From NCBI GenBank assembly GCA_934636865.1, contig CAKUBI010000021.1, forward strand, positions 1-37,549: a stretch of DNA of 37,549 bases, in the 5' to 3' direction. Within the stretch, counting starts at the first letter, position 1. Every line of letters begins with the position of its first letter. This document shows, one piece after another, positions 1-8,349 of this stretch. Position numbers and translations under genes: made by a program. This DNA comes from an uncultured Oscillospiraceae bacterium (lineage in GTDB: Bacteria > Bacillota > Clostridia > Oscillospirales > Oscillospiraceae). The notes under the pieces are model-generated. The model worked only from the letters and a program-made list of their open reading frames with translations, ran no database searches and had not been told where the DNA came from.

Positions 1-66
1 TTTCTGGTTATATTCTGCGCCGCTGAATGTTATAATTAAAAATTTTTTGTATGATGGCGGAGAATT

Positions 67-108
67 GTGACCCACACCGTGACCCACACGGGGAAATGAG
101 CGGACGGA
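67..108 (+). repeat. Arm-type repeat, copy 1 (left of the att core)
   Basis: A tandem pair of GTGACCCACAC units (67-77 and 79-89) is followed by a GGAAATG-GCGGA tail. Nearly the same block is repeated in the same orientation at 331-372, on the other side of the tRNA-Thr core at 202-246. Short direct repeats flanking the crossover core, next to an integrase with an N-terminal arm-binding domain, are what is expected of integrase arm sites. That role is inferred; only the repeats are seen. Confidence 0.55.
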
Positions 109-246
109 AACAATGGAACAAACAGGCTGCGATCTCATCCTTTTTGGACAAAAAACTGCCGAAAAGCCTTGTACAGCATGAGCTGGAAGGCTCTACGGCA
201 GTTGGTAAGGATGAGGTCGGCAGTTCGAATCTGCCCAGCAGCTCCA
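107..246 (+). repeat. Attachment-site repeat copy 1, with tRNA-Thr(GGT) 3' half
   Basis: This 140-bp segment matches 12133-12272 with 8 mismatches by hand count and no gap. Its last 45 bp (202-246) are identical in both copies and read as a tRNA 3' half. They hold anticodon loop TTGGTAA (anticodon GGT, Thr), stem GGATG, variable loop AGGTC, T arm GGCAG-TTCGAAT-CTGCC, acceptor strand CAGCAGC and T-CCA. The bases just before the anticodon loop (GGCAG) do not pair with GGATG and no acceptor 5' strand is present, so this is not a whole tRNA gene. It is best read as an integrase crossover site whose upstream ~95 bp belong to the right end of a related element lying to the left. Confidence 0.8.
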
Positions 247-250
247 AAAA

Positions 251-282
251 GCATCGAAAACTTCGGTTTTCGGTGCTTTTTT
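251..282 (+). terminator. Rho-independent terminator after the tRNA-Thr half
   Basis: Stem GCATCGAAAAC / GTTTTCGGTGC (one G-T wobble pair) with a TTCG tetraloop and a six-T tail lies 4 bp after the CCA of the tRNA half. A different terminator (12276-12310) follows the second copy, so the DNA downstream of the two cores is unrelated. Confidence 0.85.
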
Positions 283-330
283 GTTGCAAAAACGCCGAAA
301 ATGGTGCGAGCCAAAATGTAGGTCAACTGC

Positions 331-372
331 CTGACCCATACCGTGACCCACACGCGGAAATGCGCGGATAGG
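331..372 (+). repeat. Arm-type repeat, copy 2 (between core and integrase)
   Basis: CTGACCCATAC (331-341) and GTGACCCACAC (343-353) are followed by CGGAAATG-GCGGAT. This mirrors the block at 67-108 in the same orientation. It lies between the tRNA core and the integrase gene, where a left-arm binding site for the integrase would be expected. The function is inferred. Confidence 0.55.
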
Positions 373-384
373 TTTAAAGAGCAC

Positions 385-411
385 CGGAGAGGAGGTTTTG
401 CCCCCTCTCCG
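385..411 (-). terminator. Hairpin downstream of the integrase gene
   Basis: CGGAGAGGAGG and CCCCCTCTCCG pair at 10 of 11 positions around a 5-nt loop, 25 bp beyond the integrase stop codon. There is no good T tract right after it (GTGCTCTTT on the minus strand), so termination is likely but not certain. Confidence 0.45.
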
Positions 412-435
412 ATATTTCTTATGTTCTGTTTCTGC

Positions 436-1590
436 TCACATGACCTGCGCCATGAAGCTGCCCATTGTTTGTGCTGCCTCGTCCTGCTTCTGCCTTGTGG
501 CGTGGGTGTAGGTACGCAGCGTGAAGCCTGCATCATAGTGACCCAACATACTGCTGATGGTTTTGACATCCACGCCGTTTTGAAGTGCCAAGGTTGCGAA
601 TGTGTGCCTGAGATCATGGAAGCGTATGTGCGGCAGTCCTGCGTCTTTTAGTATCTTCTTATGCAGGTTTACGATGAAGTCGGGATAGTACATCTCGCCT
701 GTGATCGGTGACGGAAACATATAGGGGTTATCAGGGTGCTTGTCATGCTCGGAGATTAGTAAGTCAACGGCCTCTTGCGGTATGCTGACCTTGCGGACGG
801 AAGTCTCTGTTTTTGGTCGCGTTAGGGCCAGTTCGCCATTTGGATTTTTCACATACTGTTTGCTGACAGATATAGTTCGGTTTTGGGCGTCAAGATCGGA
901 CCAGAGAAGGGCAGTTAGTTCGCCTTTGCGTAATCCACTGACGAGTTCCAAATAGAACATGGGGAGGAGTCCTCTCCTGTCAGCGGCATCGAGGTATTCT
1001 TTGATGTGTTCCGGCTGAAGAATCCGCATCTCGAATTTCTGAATTTTGGGAGCAATGCAGTCCCCGGTCGGATTGCGCGGAATCAGGCGCTCCTTGACGG
1101 CCCGCTCGAAGGCATTGTGCAGCATCAGATGTAAGCTGCGGACGGTCGTGCTGCTGAGCCCCGGATTGCCGTGACCGCTCTTGCGGTCGATACGCCCATT
1201 CTCCATCAGCTCTTTGTAGAGTTTTTTTAGATCATGCGAGGTCAGCTTGGTGAGCTTGATATTGCCGATGCGTGGGATCGTGTATTGCTCGACCATCAGT
1301 TGATAGCGATTTGCTGTTGAGATGCGGATATTCGGTTTTGCGTAGATTTCATACCAGCTGCGCAGCCAAGTTGCTACCGTGTACTCATCCGCACGGCTGA
1401 CATCGATTCCTCTGGCAGCTTCCATTGCGGCACTGAGCTTTGCCTTGCATTCCGCCTGCGCTTTACCAAGCACATTTTTGATGATACGCTTTCCGGTTTC
1501 GGGGTGGTAGCCTGCGGTGTAACGACCCTCCCAGCGTCCGTCTGCGCGTTTGCGAATGCTGCCCTCGCCGTTGGCGCGCTTTTTAGCCAT
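436..1590 (-). CDS. int: Tyrosine-type site-specific integrase
   Basis: This is a 384-residue phage/ICE-type tyrosine recombinase expected to integrate and excise the surrounding element at the tRNA-Thr 3' end. Residues ~5-55 form an arm-DNA-binding domain (NGEGSIRKRADGRWEGRY...). Residues ~70-170 fit the SAM-like core-binding domain, and the C-terminal half is catalytic. The active-site set is complete: Arg221 in GLRKGE, His325 and Arg328 in HDLRH, His351 in LGH and nucleophile Tyr361 in RTYTHAT. I chose the ATG at 1590 because AAAGGAG sits 10 nt upstream and the family N-terminus begins there. The frame stays open upstream to about 1761 without a good start. Its 3' end faces the left att core. 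No excisionase gene is recognisable beside it. Confidence 0.93.
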   Translation of the reverse strand: MAKKRANGEGSIRKRADGRWEGRYTAGYHPETGKRIIKNVLGKAQAECKAKLSAAMEAARGIDVSRADEYTVATWLRSWYEIYAKPNIRISTANRYQLMVEQYTIPRIGNIKLTKLTSHDLKKLYKELMENGRIDRKSGHGNPGLSSTTVRSLHLMLHNAFERAVKERLIPRNPTGDCIAPKIQKFEMRILQPEHIKEYLDAADRRGLLPMFYLELVSGLRKGELTALLWSDLDAQNRTISVSKQYVKNPNGELALTRPKTETSVRKVSIPQEAVDLLISEHDKHPDNPYMFPSPITGEMYYPDFIVNLHKKILKDAGLPHIRFHDLRHTFATLALQNGVDVKTISSMLGHYDAGFTLRTYTHATRQKQDEAAQTMGSFMAQVM

Positions 1591-1858
1591 AGAAGCAACT
1601 CCTTTCTTGGTAGCCACAACACATACCACAACTTCGTGAAGAAAGCTATTACTTTTTCGAGCATCTTCTTTAGTTACAGCGGTGTGTTTTTGGAAATGTC
1701 CTATTGTTTTCGGCAGCGCACAATATGCACCAAATTGCGCTGCCCCTTGGTGTTTGCCGGGTTAATAGAGCTTCATTGCAAATCATTCTGAAATGTGTTA
1801 TCTTCTTCACGGAAATATACACGCGAAATTCTACATTTTTCATGCGAAGGGGCTTTTT
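1591..1858. other. Intergenic region between integrase and permease
   Basis: These 268 bp separate the divergent integrase and permease. They hold no convincing gene. The segment 1667-1696 matches 12055-12084 near the right end of the element at about 25 of 30 positions, so it may be element-specific end or leader sequence. The integrase reading frame runs open through this segment up to a stop at about 1764 but lacks a start with a ribosome-binding site. Confidence 0.5.
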
Positions 1859-2965
1859 ATGAGCAAGATCCTATACTGGTGCCGTGCTAATGCTATGCTG
1901 GCCATTTCATTACTGGTCGCAGCTGCGACGGCGTTCTTTGTCCCTCCCGATAGGGACTATTTGGGCTATTACGACCTGAAAACACTTTCCTGCCTGCTTA
2001 GTGTTTTGGCGGTGGTAGGCGCTTTGCGAGACCTGCATATCTTTTCTGCCCTGTCCCAGCGGATGGTGCACACCTTTTCCACGGTTCGGGGCGTGTGTAC
2101 GGCACTGGTGGTTATCACCATGTTCGGGTCTATGCTTCTGACCAATGATACCGCCTTGCTGACCTTTCTGCCGCTTGGCTGGTTTGTGCTTTCCTCTACC
2201 GGTCAGGAGAAGCACGCCGCGCTTCTGTTCATTCTGCAAAACTGCGCCGCCAACCTCTGCGGAATGATCACGCCCTTCGGCAATCCGCAGAATCTCTATC
2301 TTTTCAGCTATTACGGTCTTTCCACGAAAATGTTCTTTTCGGCAATGCTGCCGCCTTTCATCCTGTCTACCGTCCTCATTCTCTTGTGCTGCCTGGCGTT
2401 TCCCAAGGACCGGCTTTCTGTGCCGGAAGCGCAGGCTGCGGTAGACTCCCGCCAAGCTGCTGTCTATGGTGGGCTATTCTGTTTAGCCGTTGCCATGGTG
2501 CTGCGGCTGGTACCCTATGTCCTTGGCTTGACGGTCATTGTTCTGGCGCTCTGGTTTTTGGATCGGCATGCATTGAAAACCGTAGACTGGGGACTGCTGG
2601 CTACCTTCGCCGCGTTCTTCACCTTTTCCGGCAATCTTGCCCGGATGGAACCTGTCCGGGTACTGTTTGCCCGCCTTTTGTCCCACGGGACCATGCTGGT
2701 CTCCGCGCTTACCTGCCAGATCATCAGCAATGTTCCTGCTGCCATTCTGCTCAGCCGCTTCACGCAGGATGCCCGTGCTCTTCTGGTTGGCGTCAATGTG
2801 GGCGGTGCAGGGACGCTGGTGGCTTCTCTGGCAAGCCTTATTACGTTTCGGGAATATACGCGCCGCGTTCCCAATGGCGGAAAGCGTTTTCTCTTCCTTT
2901 TTTCTGGGATCAGCTTTGCATTCCTGGCAATTCTTCTGGCTGCCATGTCCGTTGTGATGGGATAA
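1859..2965 (+). CDS. Ion-transporter-superfamily anion permease (ArsB/NhaD/SLC13-like)
   Basis: This 368-residue integral membrane protein has about ten hydrophobic segments. Two signature stretches of the ion transporter superfamily are visible: NDTALLTFLPL near residue 98 and TPFGNPQNLYLFSYYG near residue 145, the latter with the SNP/GNP-type hairpin motif. A second half-repeat appears at the C-terminus (SNVPAAILLS; NVGGAGTLVASLASL). Members move arsenite, citrate, sulfate, dicarboxylates or Na+/H+; the substrate here cannot be assigned. I chose the ATG at 1859 (MSKILYW) because GAAGGGG lies 7 nt upstream; the longer frame from 1793 lacks a site. It is slightly shorter than the usual 420-residue ArsB. 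No arsR or arsenate reductase is beside it, so arsenic resistance is not supported. Confidence 0.75.
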   Translation: MSKILYWCRANAMLAISLLVAAATAFFVPPDRDYLGYYDLKTLSCLLSVLAVVGALRDLHIFSALSQRMVHTFSTVRGVCTALVVITMFGSMLLTNDTALLTFLPLGWFVLSSTGQEKHAALLFILQNCAANLCGMITPFGNPQNLYLFSYYGLSTKMFFSAMLPPFILSTVLILLCCLAFPKDRLSVPEAQAAVDSRQAAVYGGLFCLAVAMVLRLVPYVLGLTVIVLALWFLDRHALKTVDWGLLATFAAFFTFSGNLARMEPVRVLFARLLSHGTMLVSALTCQIISNVPAAILLSRFTQDARALLVGVNVGGAGTLVASLASLITFREYTRRVPNGGKRFLFLFSGISFAFLAILLAAMSVVMG

Positions 2966-3056
2966 TCCGTTTCCAACAGAATGCGCTTTGGAAAAGACTT
3001 ATCAATTTCAGTACAAAGCATACACATGATTTGTGTTACCTTTTGCATTTGCAGGA

Positions 3057-4445
3057 TCAACGAAACTGCATCGTATATCCCTGCTGCTGTTCCAACTCAT
3101 GATCGTCCGGCTTGCGGCCGAGGGCGACGCGCTTTTGCCACAGCCGCGCCAGCCGCTTGCGGTCGATTTGGACGCCGTTGGCAGCGGGAGCCGGGGTGTT
3201 GTCTCGGAAGATATTGCCCATGTGGTAGAGCAGGCGCGTGGCCGCCAGCATAACAGAAGGCGGACGCTGCTCGCCGCGCTCCATGCGTTTCATGAAAAAT
3301 TCCGCGTAGGTGTGGCCGTTATCCCGCGCCGCCGCGAACCATTCGTAGGCGGCGTCCATGTCCTTCGGAACGCCTTCGCCCATAAGGGTCAGCTTGCCCA
3401 ACAGGTACTGTGCGTAGGCGCTGCCGTTATCCGCGGCCTGCCGCAAATATGACACTGCTGTTTCGGCATCTTTTATCATATTTTTGCCGCTGAGATATTC
3501 CTTGCCCAACCGGTAGGCGGCGAAATCGTTGCCATTGTCCGCCGAGCGTTTCAGCCAATAGATCCCCTTGGCGGAATCGTGAACGTCTGCATCATCGGAG
3601 AGATACAGCTTGCCGAGGGCGTACTGCGCCGCGTCCGAGTCCTGCTCGGCTGCGCGTTCCAACAGCTTTTTTGCTTTGACCGTGTCGGGTATCAGCAGTC
3701 CGCCGTCGCGGTACGCCGTGCCGATGATGTACTGCGCGTAGGCGTCACCGTCCTCCGCAAGTTGCTCCAACTGCTCCGCTGTCTCGTCCCGTTCCTCCAG
3801 AGGGAAGAGGTCATCATTCGCCACGCTTTGCAGATCCTGACACGCATAGCTCATATCGTAGGTGCTGATCTGTTCGCCGTCATCCTGCATTTCCTCATCC
3901 TCGAAGGAAAACCTGTTCATGCAAATATGCTCTGCCTCACGGATGACGGCGTTCTTGATCTGGCGAAATTCCTTTTGCTGAGACAGCGGCGGACGGAGTC
4001 TCTTTTTCCCTTCGGAATAATAGTCCTCCACTTGGCATTGCAGTTTCCACCATGTTTGGTAGCATTCATTTACGATGGGCAGCCGCACCATTTGGTCGAC
4101 GATCTCGTCCATCAGCTTTTTCATGGGCTTTGGCAGATAGCCGTAGGTTTTCTTGCCGCTGACCTGACCGAGCTGCCGCGACAGTTCCCAAATCAGATTC
4201 TCAACTTCAGGATGATCGCAGGTCATCTCCTGCATTGCTTTTGACAGCTCCAGCATTGTTCTTCGTGTTTCCGCCACCAGTTCGTCTCGCGATTTGCTTT
4301 TCTGCTCGTAGACATGGAGCAGTTCCTGACGGAAGATCTGATTGGTGAGCGTGGATTTGATCTGCCGGATACCATCCTTGGCAAGGTACGCCTGATTGGG
4401 TTTCGTTGACCACGCCATCATGTGGACATGCGGTGTGGACCTCAC
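3057..4445 (-). pseudogene. N-terminally truncated MobP3-like relaxase with Sel1 repeats
   Basis: The readable product begins abruptly at RSTPHVHMMAWSTKPNQAYL, which matches the histidine motif (H-x-H) and following segment of MobP-type relaxases of clostridial mobilizable elements. The N-terminal part with the nicking Tyr and first motifs is absent. After a charged helical linker come Sel1-like repeats from about residue 225 to 370, in units such as AQYIIGTAYRDGG, AQYALGKLYLSDD, AAYRLGKEYLSGK and AQYLLGKLTLMGEG. Sel1 tails are known on MobP3 proteins. The only start available is a GTG at 4445 with no ribosome-binding site, directly beside a hairpin (about 4445-4469) and unrelated sequence. 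I read this as a 5' deletion. The protein could not nick DNA, though the Sel1 part might still be translated. Confidence 0.72.
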
Positions 4446-4551
4446 CGGAAAGCCGCGAGATTCGGCTTTCGCCTATAGTTACTATGAAGTTTGCCCCAAC
4501 AATTGTCGAGGAAAAATCGGGCTGAAAAAGTGAGAATCAGAGCCTTATCCC

Positions 4552-5625
4552 TTATCGGCAGAGTTCCAGCAGGTCGCTGACGGTTGTGCTGCTGTTGAAA
4601 CCGAGCTGGGAGAGTGTTCTGCCCTCATCCAGATCATCGCCCAGAAGAATGTAGGCAAGGTTCACGACGGTGTCGATTGCCGGCGTGGGAATGTTGGCGA
4701 TTTGAGCAAGGGTTTGTATGGCGCGCAGGGAGTAGGGGATGTCTTCTGTCAAAAAGCGGCTGTTCAAGGCGCTGGGGCCCTTGATTCCCTTGTAGACATC
4801 GGCGTGCTTGATCATCTCATACAACGTACCCTCGTACCCGTACTCGTCATGGAAGGTCTGCGCAACATCGCGCACCTTAACTCCGTATGCGCGGCAGAGG
4901 GCAAGTCGCTCCTGATCGATTGCTTCAATCAAGCGTGCCTGACTGGGTGTAAAGTCGGAGTAGTATTCAAAGTCAATCCCGTTTTCGATCATTGCCGTGT
5001 ATAAAAGGGTTGGACCCGGATGAAATTCGAAATTGAGATTGTCCAAAGAAACCATCAAAATGTCAGGAGCCATCCTGTATTCGGGGAGGTAACGCTGAAT
5101 CGCAGCAAGAACGACGCTGTTCTTTCTGCTGGGATATGCCGAGATGAGAATGTCCTTTTTCTGCCCGCTCACGTGCACGTGTCCGGGCTGTACGGCGCGG
5201 CAGGCGAACAGCAGCGTGTTGGTGCCGGCGAGCACGATGTTTGCTGTGCAGCCGCTTTGCGTCAGCGTATTCTGAAAGTCGATCGTACCGAGCGGAGTGA
5301 TGGGATTCAGAATCACAATTTGACCGTCCTTGAGCAGCGGAGCGATTTTCTGTGCAATGCTGTTGTGGTAGATCGAGGGGAGCACGACGAGGATGACAGA
5401 GGCGTTGCTGATGACCTTTTCCATATCAGTGCTTGCAAAGAGAATCTTGCCGAAGCCGGAGTTCTTTGCGCTGCCGTCAAGATGAATGCCGCCCTGTTTG
5501 TTGATAGCGTCTACCGTCTGAGGAAAGATATCATAAAGAGTGATATCGAGACCTTCCATTGAGAGGTAGGCGGCAAATGCCTGCCCGCCGTTTCCGCCGC
5601 CGATGATGGCCCAATGTTCTTTCAT
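4552..5625 (-). CDS. Octopine/nopaline-dehydrogenase-family enzyme (opine dehydrogenase-like)
   Basis: A 357-residue cytoplasmic NAD(P)-dependent oxidoreductase. The N-terminal Rossmann fold has GGGNGG at residues 9-14. The C-terminal octopine-dehydrogenase domain carries the family motif around NFEFHPGPTLL with His202, the position of the catalytic His in opine dehydrogenases. Family members reductively join an amino acid to a 2-oxo acid (pyruvate or 2-oxoglutarate), or run the reverse oxidation. The exact pair cannot be read. The start has AAAGGA 9 nt upstream. It is last in the run of minus-strand genes beginning with the lyase at 9921, but a strong hairpin at 5682-5720 separates it from the symporter, so its expression may be lower or partly independent. 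A second family member occurs at 32015-33256. Confidence 0.8.
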   Translation of the reverse strand: MKEHWAIIGGGNGGQAFAAYLSMEGLDITLYDIFPQTVDAINKQGGIHLDGSAKNSGFGKILFASTDMEKVISNASVILVVLPSIYHNSIAQKIAPLLKDGQIVILNPITPLGTIDFQNTLTQSGCTANIVLAGTNTLLFACRAVQPGHVHVSGQKKDILISAYPSRKNSVVLAAIQRYLPEYRMAPDILMVSLDNLNFEFHPGPTLLYTAMIENGIDFEYYSDFTPSQARLIEAIDQERLALCRAYGVKVRDVAQTFHDEYGYEGTLYEMIKHADVYKGIKGPSALNSRFLTEDIPYSLRAIQTLAQIANIPTPAIDTVVNLAYILLGDDLDEGRTLSQLGFNSSTTVSDLLELCR

Positions 5626-5681
5626 ATGTAGTCCTTTCTTTTTCAGGCGTTGAATGTTGTAAAATCTGGCGATTTAAAAGA

Positions 5682-5720
5682 GCAGGGGGAGAGGCAGTAC
5701 CCAGCTGCCTCTCCCCCTGC
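5682..5720 (-). terminator. Strong hairpin between symporter and opine-dehydrogenase genes
   Basis: A perfect 16-bp stem GCAGGGGGAGAGGCAG / CTGCCTCTCCCCCTGC has a 7-nt loop. On the minus strand it is followed by TCTTTTAAAT, a weak T tract. It lies 55 bp after the symporter stop and 57 bp before the opine-dehydrogenase start, so it may terminate or attenuate the operon. Confidence 0.7.
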
Positions 5721-5774
5721 CATGAGAGAGATGAAATAGATCGATGATTCGTCAGAAGCTGTTTCATGAGGGAA

Positions 5775-7178
5775 TTAGTCTGCCTTGACCGGAGTGCGGG
5801 TGAGATAGCCGACAACGAAGAAGCAGATGATCGAGGCGACCAGACCGTAGGCAACGAACGGAATGGGCGTGCCGATGATCTGGCAGATAATGCACACGAC
5901 GGTGCCGCCGACCATGGAGGCAAGGATGCCCTGATTGGTGCAGAAATCCTTCTTGCGGAAGATATAAGCGCCGTAGACCGGCATCAGCATAGAGGCTGCG
6001 GAATAGGAGTAAGTATAGACGAGCGTGTTGAGCACGCTGGGGATGAACATGGCGCTGATTGCGGCAAAGGCAATCAGAATGACCGTCAGCGTACGGGAGA
6101 CTCTCATCATCTTGGCACCGTCCTTGGCCGCCTCGGGATTGAGCGCGCCGTAGCAGTCGCGAGTGATGTTGACGACCGTGCTCTGGATGCCGGAGCTGAT
6201 GGTCGAGAGGATGGTGCAGGTGATCATGCCTGCGAAGATGACGATAAACCAGATGGGAAGCTGGTCAAGCAGCCAGCCGGTCGCCATTTCGCCGGCAAGG
6301 TCCGGGTTCTGCGCGCGGATAGAGGTGCCCATGAAGAAGGCCCACACATCAGTAAGGAACACCAGAACAACAGAGATCAGCAGCGTGGGCACAATGCGCT
6401 TTTCGTCGCGGATGGCGAAGACGCGCTGGAAATACATCTGGTTGGTGATACCGCCGGGAACGAGGGAGAGGAACCAGCTGAGCAGAGTGAATCCGCCGAC
6501 TGCAAAGAGGCCCTTCGGGAAGCTCATGATCTCGGGGGGCAGGACCTCAACAACGTTGGAAAAACCGCCCGCCATATCAAGGCTCTTCATTGTGACGAAC
6601 ACGCCGCCAATGACAATGATAATACCGAAGATAAAGTCCGTCCAGGCAACGGTCTTGAGGCCTGCGGGGAGAACGAAGGCGATGCAGGCAATTGCAAGAC
6701 AAGTAATCAGCACATTCATGGGAATGCCAGTCATGCGGGTGTAGAGCTTGGCGAAGGCGCTGAGGTTGGAGATGCACCAGCCAAAGGGAATGACGGCGGA
6801 CATCACACCGGCAAAAATACTGATGGCCTTGTTGCGGCCGCGGAACGACTGCACAACGTCAGGCACGGTGACAAAGTTGTTGCGGCGCAGCCATTTTGCG
6901 ATCAGCGCGATGAACAGCAGCGTGGAGGAGCTGAACACGCCATAGAACAGAATGGACAAGCCGAAGTTATAGGCGTTGCCGACATGACCGACCAGAACGC
7001 CGCCGCCCATTGCGGTGGCAAACTGAGTGCCGATGACAACGTAGTACGGGAGATCACGACCGCCGACCTCCCAGTCGGCCAGATCGGTTTTCTTTCTTCT
7101 GCTGAGGATGTTTGTGATAAGAAGCGTGAGACCGAGAACCAATACGGTACTCAAAATGATCAATACGGTTTTACTCAT
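5775..7178 (-). CDS. Sodium:solute symporter (SSS family)
   Basis: This 467-residue membrane protein has about 13 hydrophobic segments and belongs to the SSS family (PutP/PanF-like). Family hallmarks are the early WEVGGRDLPYYVVIGTQFATAMGGG stretch, the GWCISNLSAFAKLYTRMTG segment in TM4-5, and the central FTLLSWFLSLVPGGITNQMYFQRVFAIRDEK. The last is the signature with the conserved Q-x-x-x-Q-R. Such carriers use Na+ to import amino acids, vitamins or organic acids. It lies between the cyclodeaminase-like gene and the opine-dehydrogenase-like gene on one strand, so it very likely imports the substrate of that pathway. AAGGAGG 6 nt before the ATG fixes the start. Substrate is unknown. Confidence 0.88.
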   Translation of the reverse strand: MSKTVLIILSTVLVLGLTLLITNILSRRKKTDLADWEVGGRDLPYYVVIGTQFATAMGGGVLVGHVGNAYNFGLSILFYGVFSSSTLLFIALIAKWLRRNNFVTVPDVVQSFRGRNKAISIFAGVMSAVIPFGWCISNLSAFAKLYTRMTGIPMNVLITCLAIACIAFVLPAGLKTVAWTDFIFGIIIVIGGVFVTMKSLDMAGGFSNVVEVLPPEIMSFPKGLFAVGGFTLLSWFLSLVPGGITNQMYFQRVFAIRDEKRIVPTLLISVVLVFLTDVWAFFMGTSIRAQNPDLAGEMATGWLLDQLPIWFIVIFAGMITCTILSTISSGIQSTVVNITRDCYGALNPEAAKDGAKMMRVSRTLTVILIAFAAISAMFIPSVLNTLVYTYSYSAASMLMPVYGAYIFRKKDFCTNQGILASMVGGTVVCIICQIIGTPIPFVAYGLVASIICFFVVGYLTRTPVKAD

Positions 7179-7291
7179 GTTTTCCTCCTTAAATATTACA
7201 CAATTTCTGTGGCGGAGTATGCCATTGAAGCAAGGGGGATCGTATACAGTTACGGGGATAAAACAGCTTCTGAGTACGGGCAGGAGAAACG

Positions 7292-8308
7292 TTAGGCGTT
7301 GGAAAAATCAACGAGCGTGCCGATGCCCTTTGCCATCGCGCGGTCATAGGCGACCTTGGCCGTCAGGACGTCTTCGGCGCCGACGCCGACATAGCCGACA
7401 ACGATGCGCTCATCGTCGCTGCTGCGACCGGGCTTCTTTCCGGCGATCACCTCGCCGAGAGACGCGCTGCAGGTTTCGAGGCGAATCTCCTCAAAGGGGC
7501 TGCCCGTGCGCGCAGACCAGCCGCGCAGATCATCGTTGATCCGGTCGCAGAAGCACTCGGGGAAGTCCATGATGCAGCGATCATACCACCGCAGATCGCT
7601 GTCGTCTACAAGCTCGGCGATCAGCAGGACGGTGACGCCCTTGTCAAGCGGCATCCCGCGCAGCAAAGGCTGGGGAGAGGTCGTGCCGGCGCAGATGATC
7701 TGCGCACCAGGGATGGCCTTGCGGTAATCGGTGTAAGGGACGATGCGCACCTGCGGGAATTTTTCCTGCATTTCCTCTACAAAAGACTTGAGCGCATCCG
7801 GCGATATGTCTGCTACGCGCAGTTCATCCACGGTGCCCATTGCGCAGAGAATTGCCTCAGCGCCCATTCGTCCCTGCGCGCCTGCGCCGATCTGCAGCAG
7901 AACGTGGGAATCCTTGCGCGCAAGGTATTTTGCGCCCACACCGGCCGCCGCTCCGGTGCGCAGGGCGGTGATATACGTTCCGCCGAGCACAGCAAAGGGA
8001 AGGCCGCTCTCCGGGTGATGGAGGACGATTGTGCCCATCGTCACAGGCAGGCCGAAGTTTTTGGCGTTGTCCTTATAGACGCTGACAAGCTTTGCGCCCA
8101 TGACATCCTGCGCAAGAAGGCAAGAAGGCATTGAGTTTAAATACCCCTGAATTCCGGGACGCAGAGACATATGGAGCTTCATGGGATTGATGCAGCGCCC
8201 CTCGGCAATTTCGCGCAGAGAGGTCTCCACGCTTTCCAGCGCCGCAGGCATATCCAGGACAGACATGATCTGGCGCTCGCTGAGAACTAAAATGTTTCCG
8301 TTTTCCAT
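7292..8308 (-). CDS. Ornithine cyclodeaminase/mu-crystallin-family enzyme
   Basis: A 338-residue NAD(P)-binding enzyme of the ornithine cyclodeaminase/mu-crystallin family, which includes cyclodeaminases, ketimine reductases, alanine dehydrogenase and SbnB. Visible motifs are the substrate-binding GAKLVSVYKDN (Lys of the active site), ALRTGAAAGVGAKYLARKD, and the Rossmann loop QIGAGAQGRMGAEAI. The usual segment with the catalytic Asp (Gly-...-R-E-L-D type) is replaced by LLIAELVDDSDLRWYDRC, so the reaction may not be ornithine deamination. It lies 41 bp downstream of the lyase-like gene and 113 bp before the symporter, with GGGAGG 7 nt before its ATG. Its presence with an opine-dehydrogenase homologue suggests work on N-substituted or secondary amino acids. 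That is inference. Confidence 0.82.
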   Translation of the reverse strand: MENGNILVLSERQIMSVLDMPAALESVETSLREIAEGRCINPMKLHMSLRPGIQGYLNSMPSCLLAQDVMGAKLVSVYKDNAKNFGLPVTMGTIVLHHPESGLPFAVLGGTYITALRTGAAAGVGAKYLARKDSHVLLQIGAGAQGRMGAEAILCAMGTVDELRVADISPDALKSFVEEMQEKFPQVRIVPYTDYRKAIPGAQIICAGTTSPQPLLRGMPLDKGVTVLLIAELVDDSDLRWYDRCIMDFPECFCDRINDDLRGWSARTGSPFEEIRLETCSASLGEVIAGKKPGRSSDDERIVVGYVGVGAEDVLTAKVAYDRAMAKGIGTLVDFSNA

Positions 8309-8349
8309 GGGTTTCCTCCCTTTTTTGTTTTTTCGGTTAAAGCGGCGAA

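Noticed and set aside
8..289. Minus-strand open frame across att copy 1 (and a similar one at 11974-12294) with GRFELPTSSLPTA
   Set aside because: It is the antisense reading of the tRNA-Thr 3' half and its flanks, a common false protein. No ribosome-binding site.
1859..2965. Arsenite resistance pump (arsB)
   Set aside because: The fold fits, but no arsR, arsC or arsD is adjacent and the substrate motif cannot be told from relatives.
5766..7295. 509-residue plus-strand frame opposite the symporter
   Set aside because: Composition rich in Asp, Gly, Asn, His and Glu, no domain, no ribosome-binding site; the minus-strand symporter is clear.
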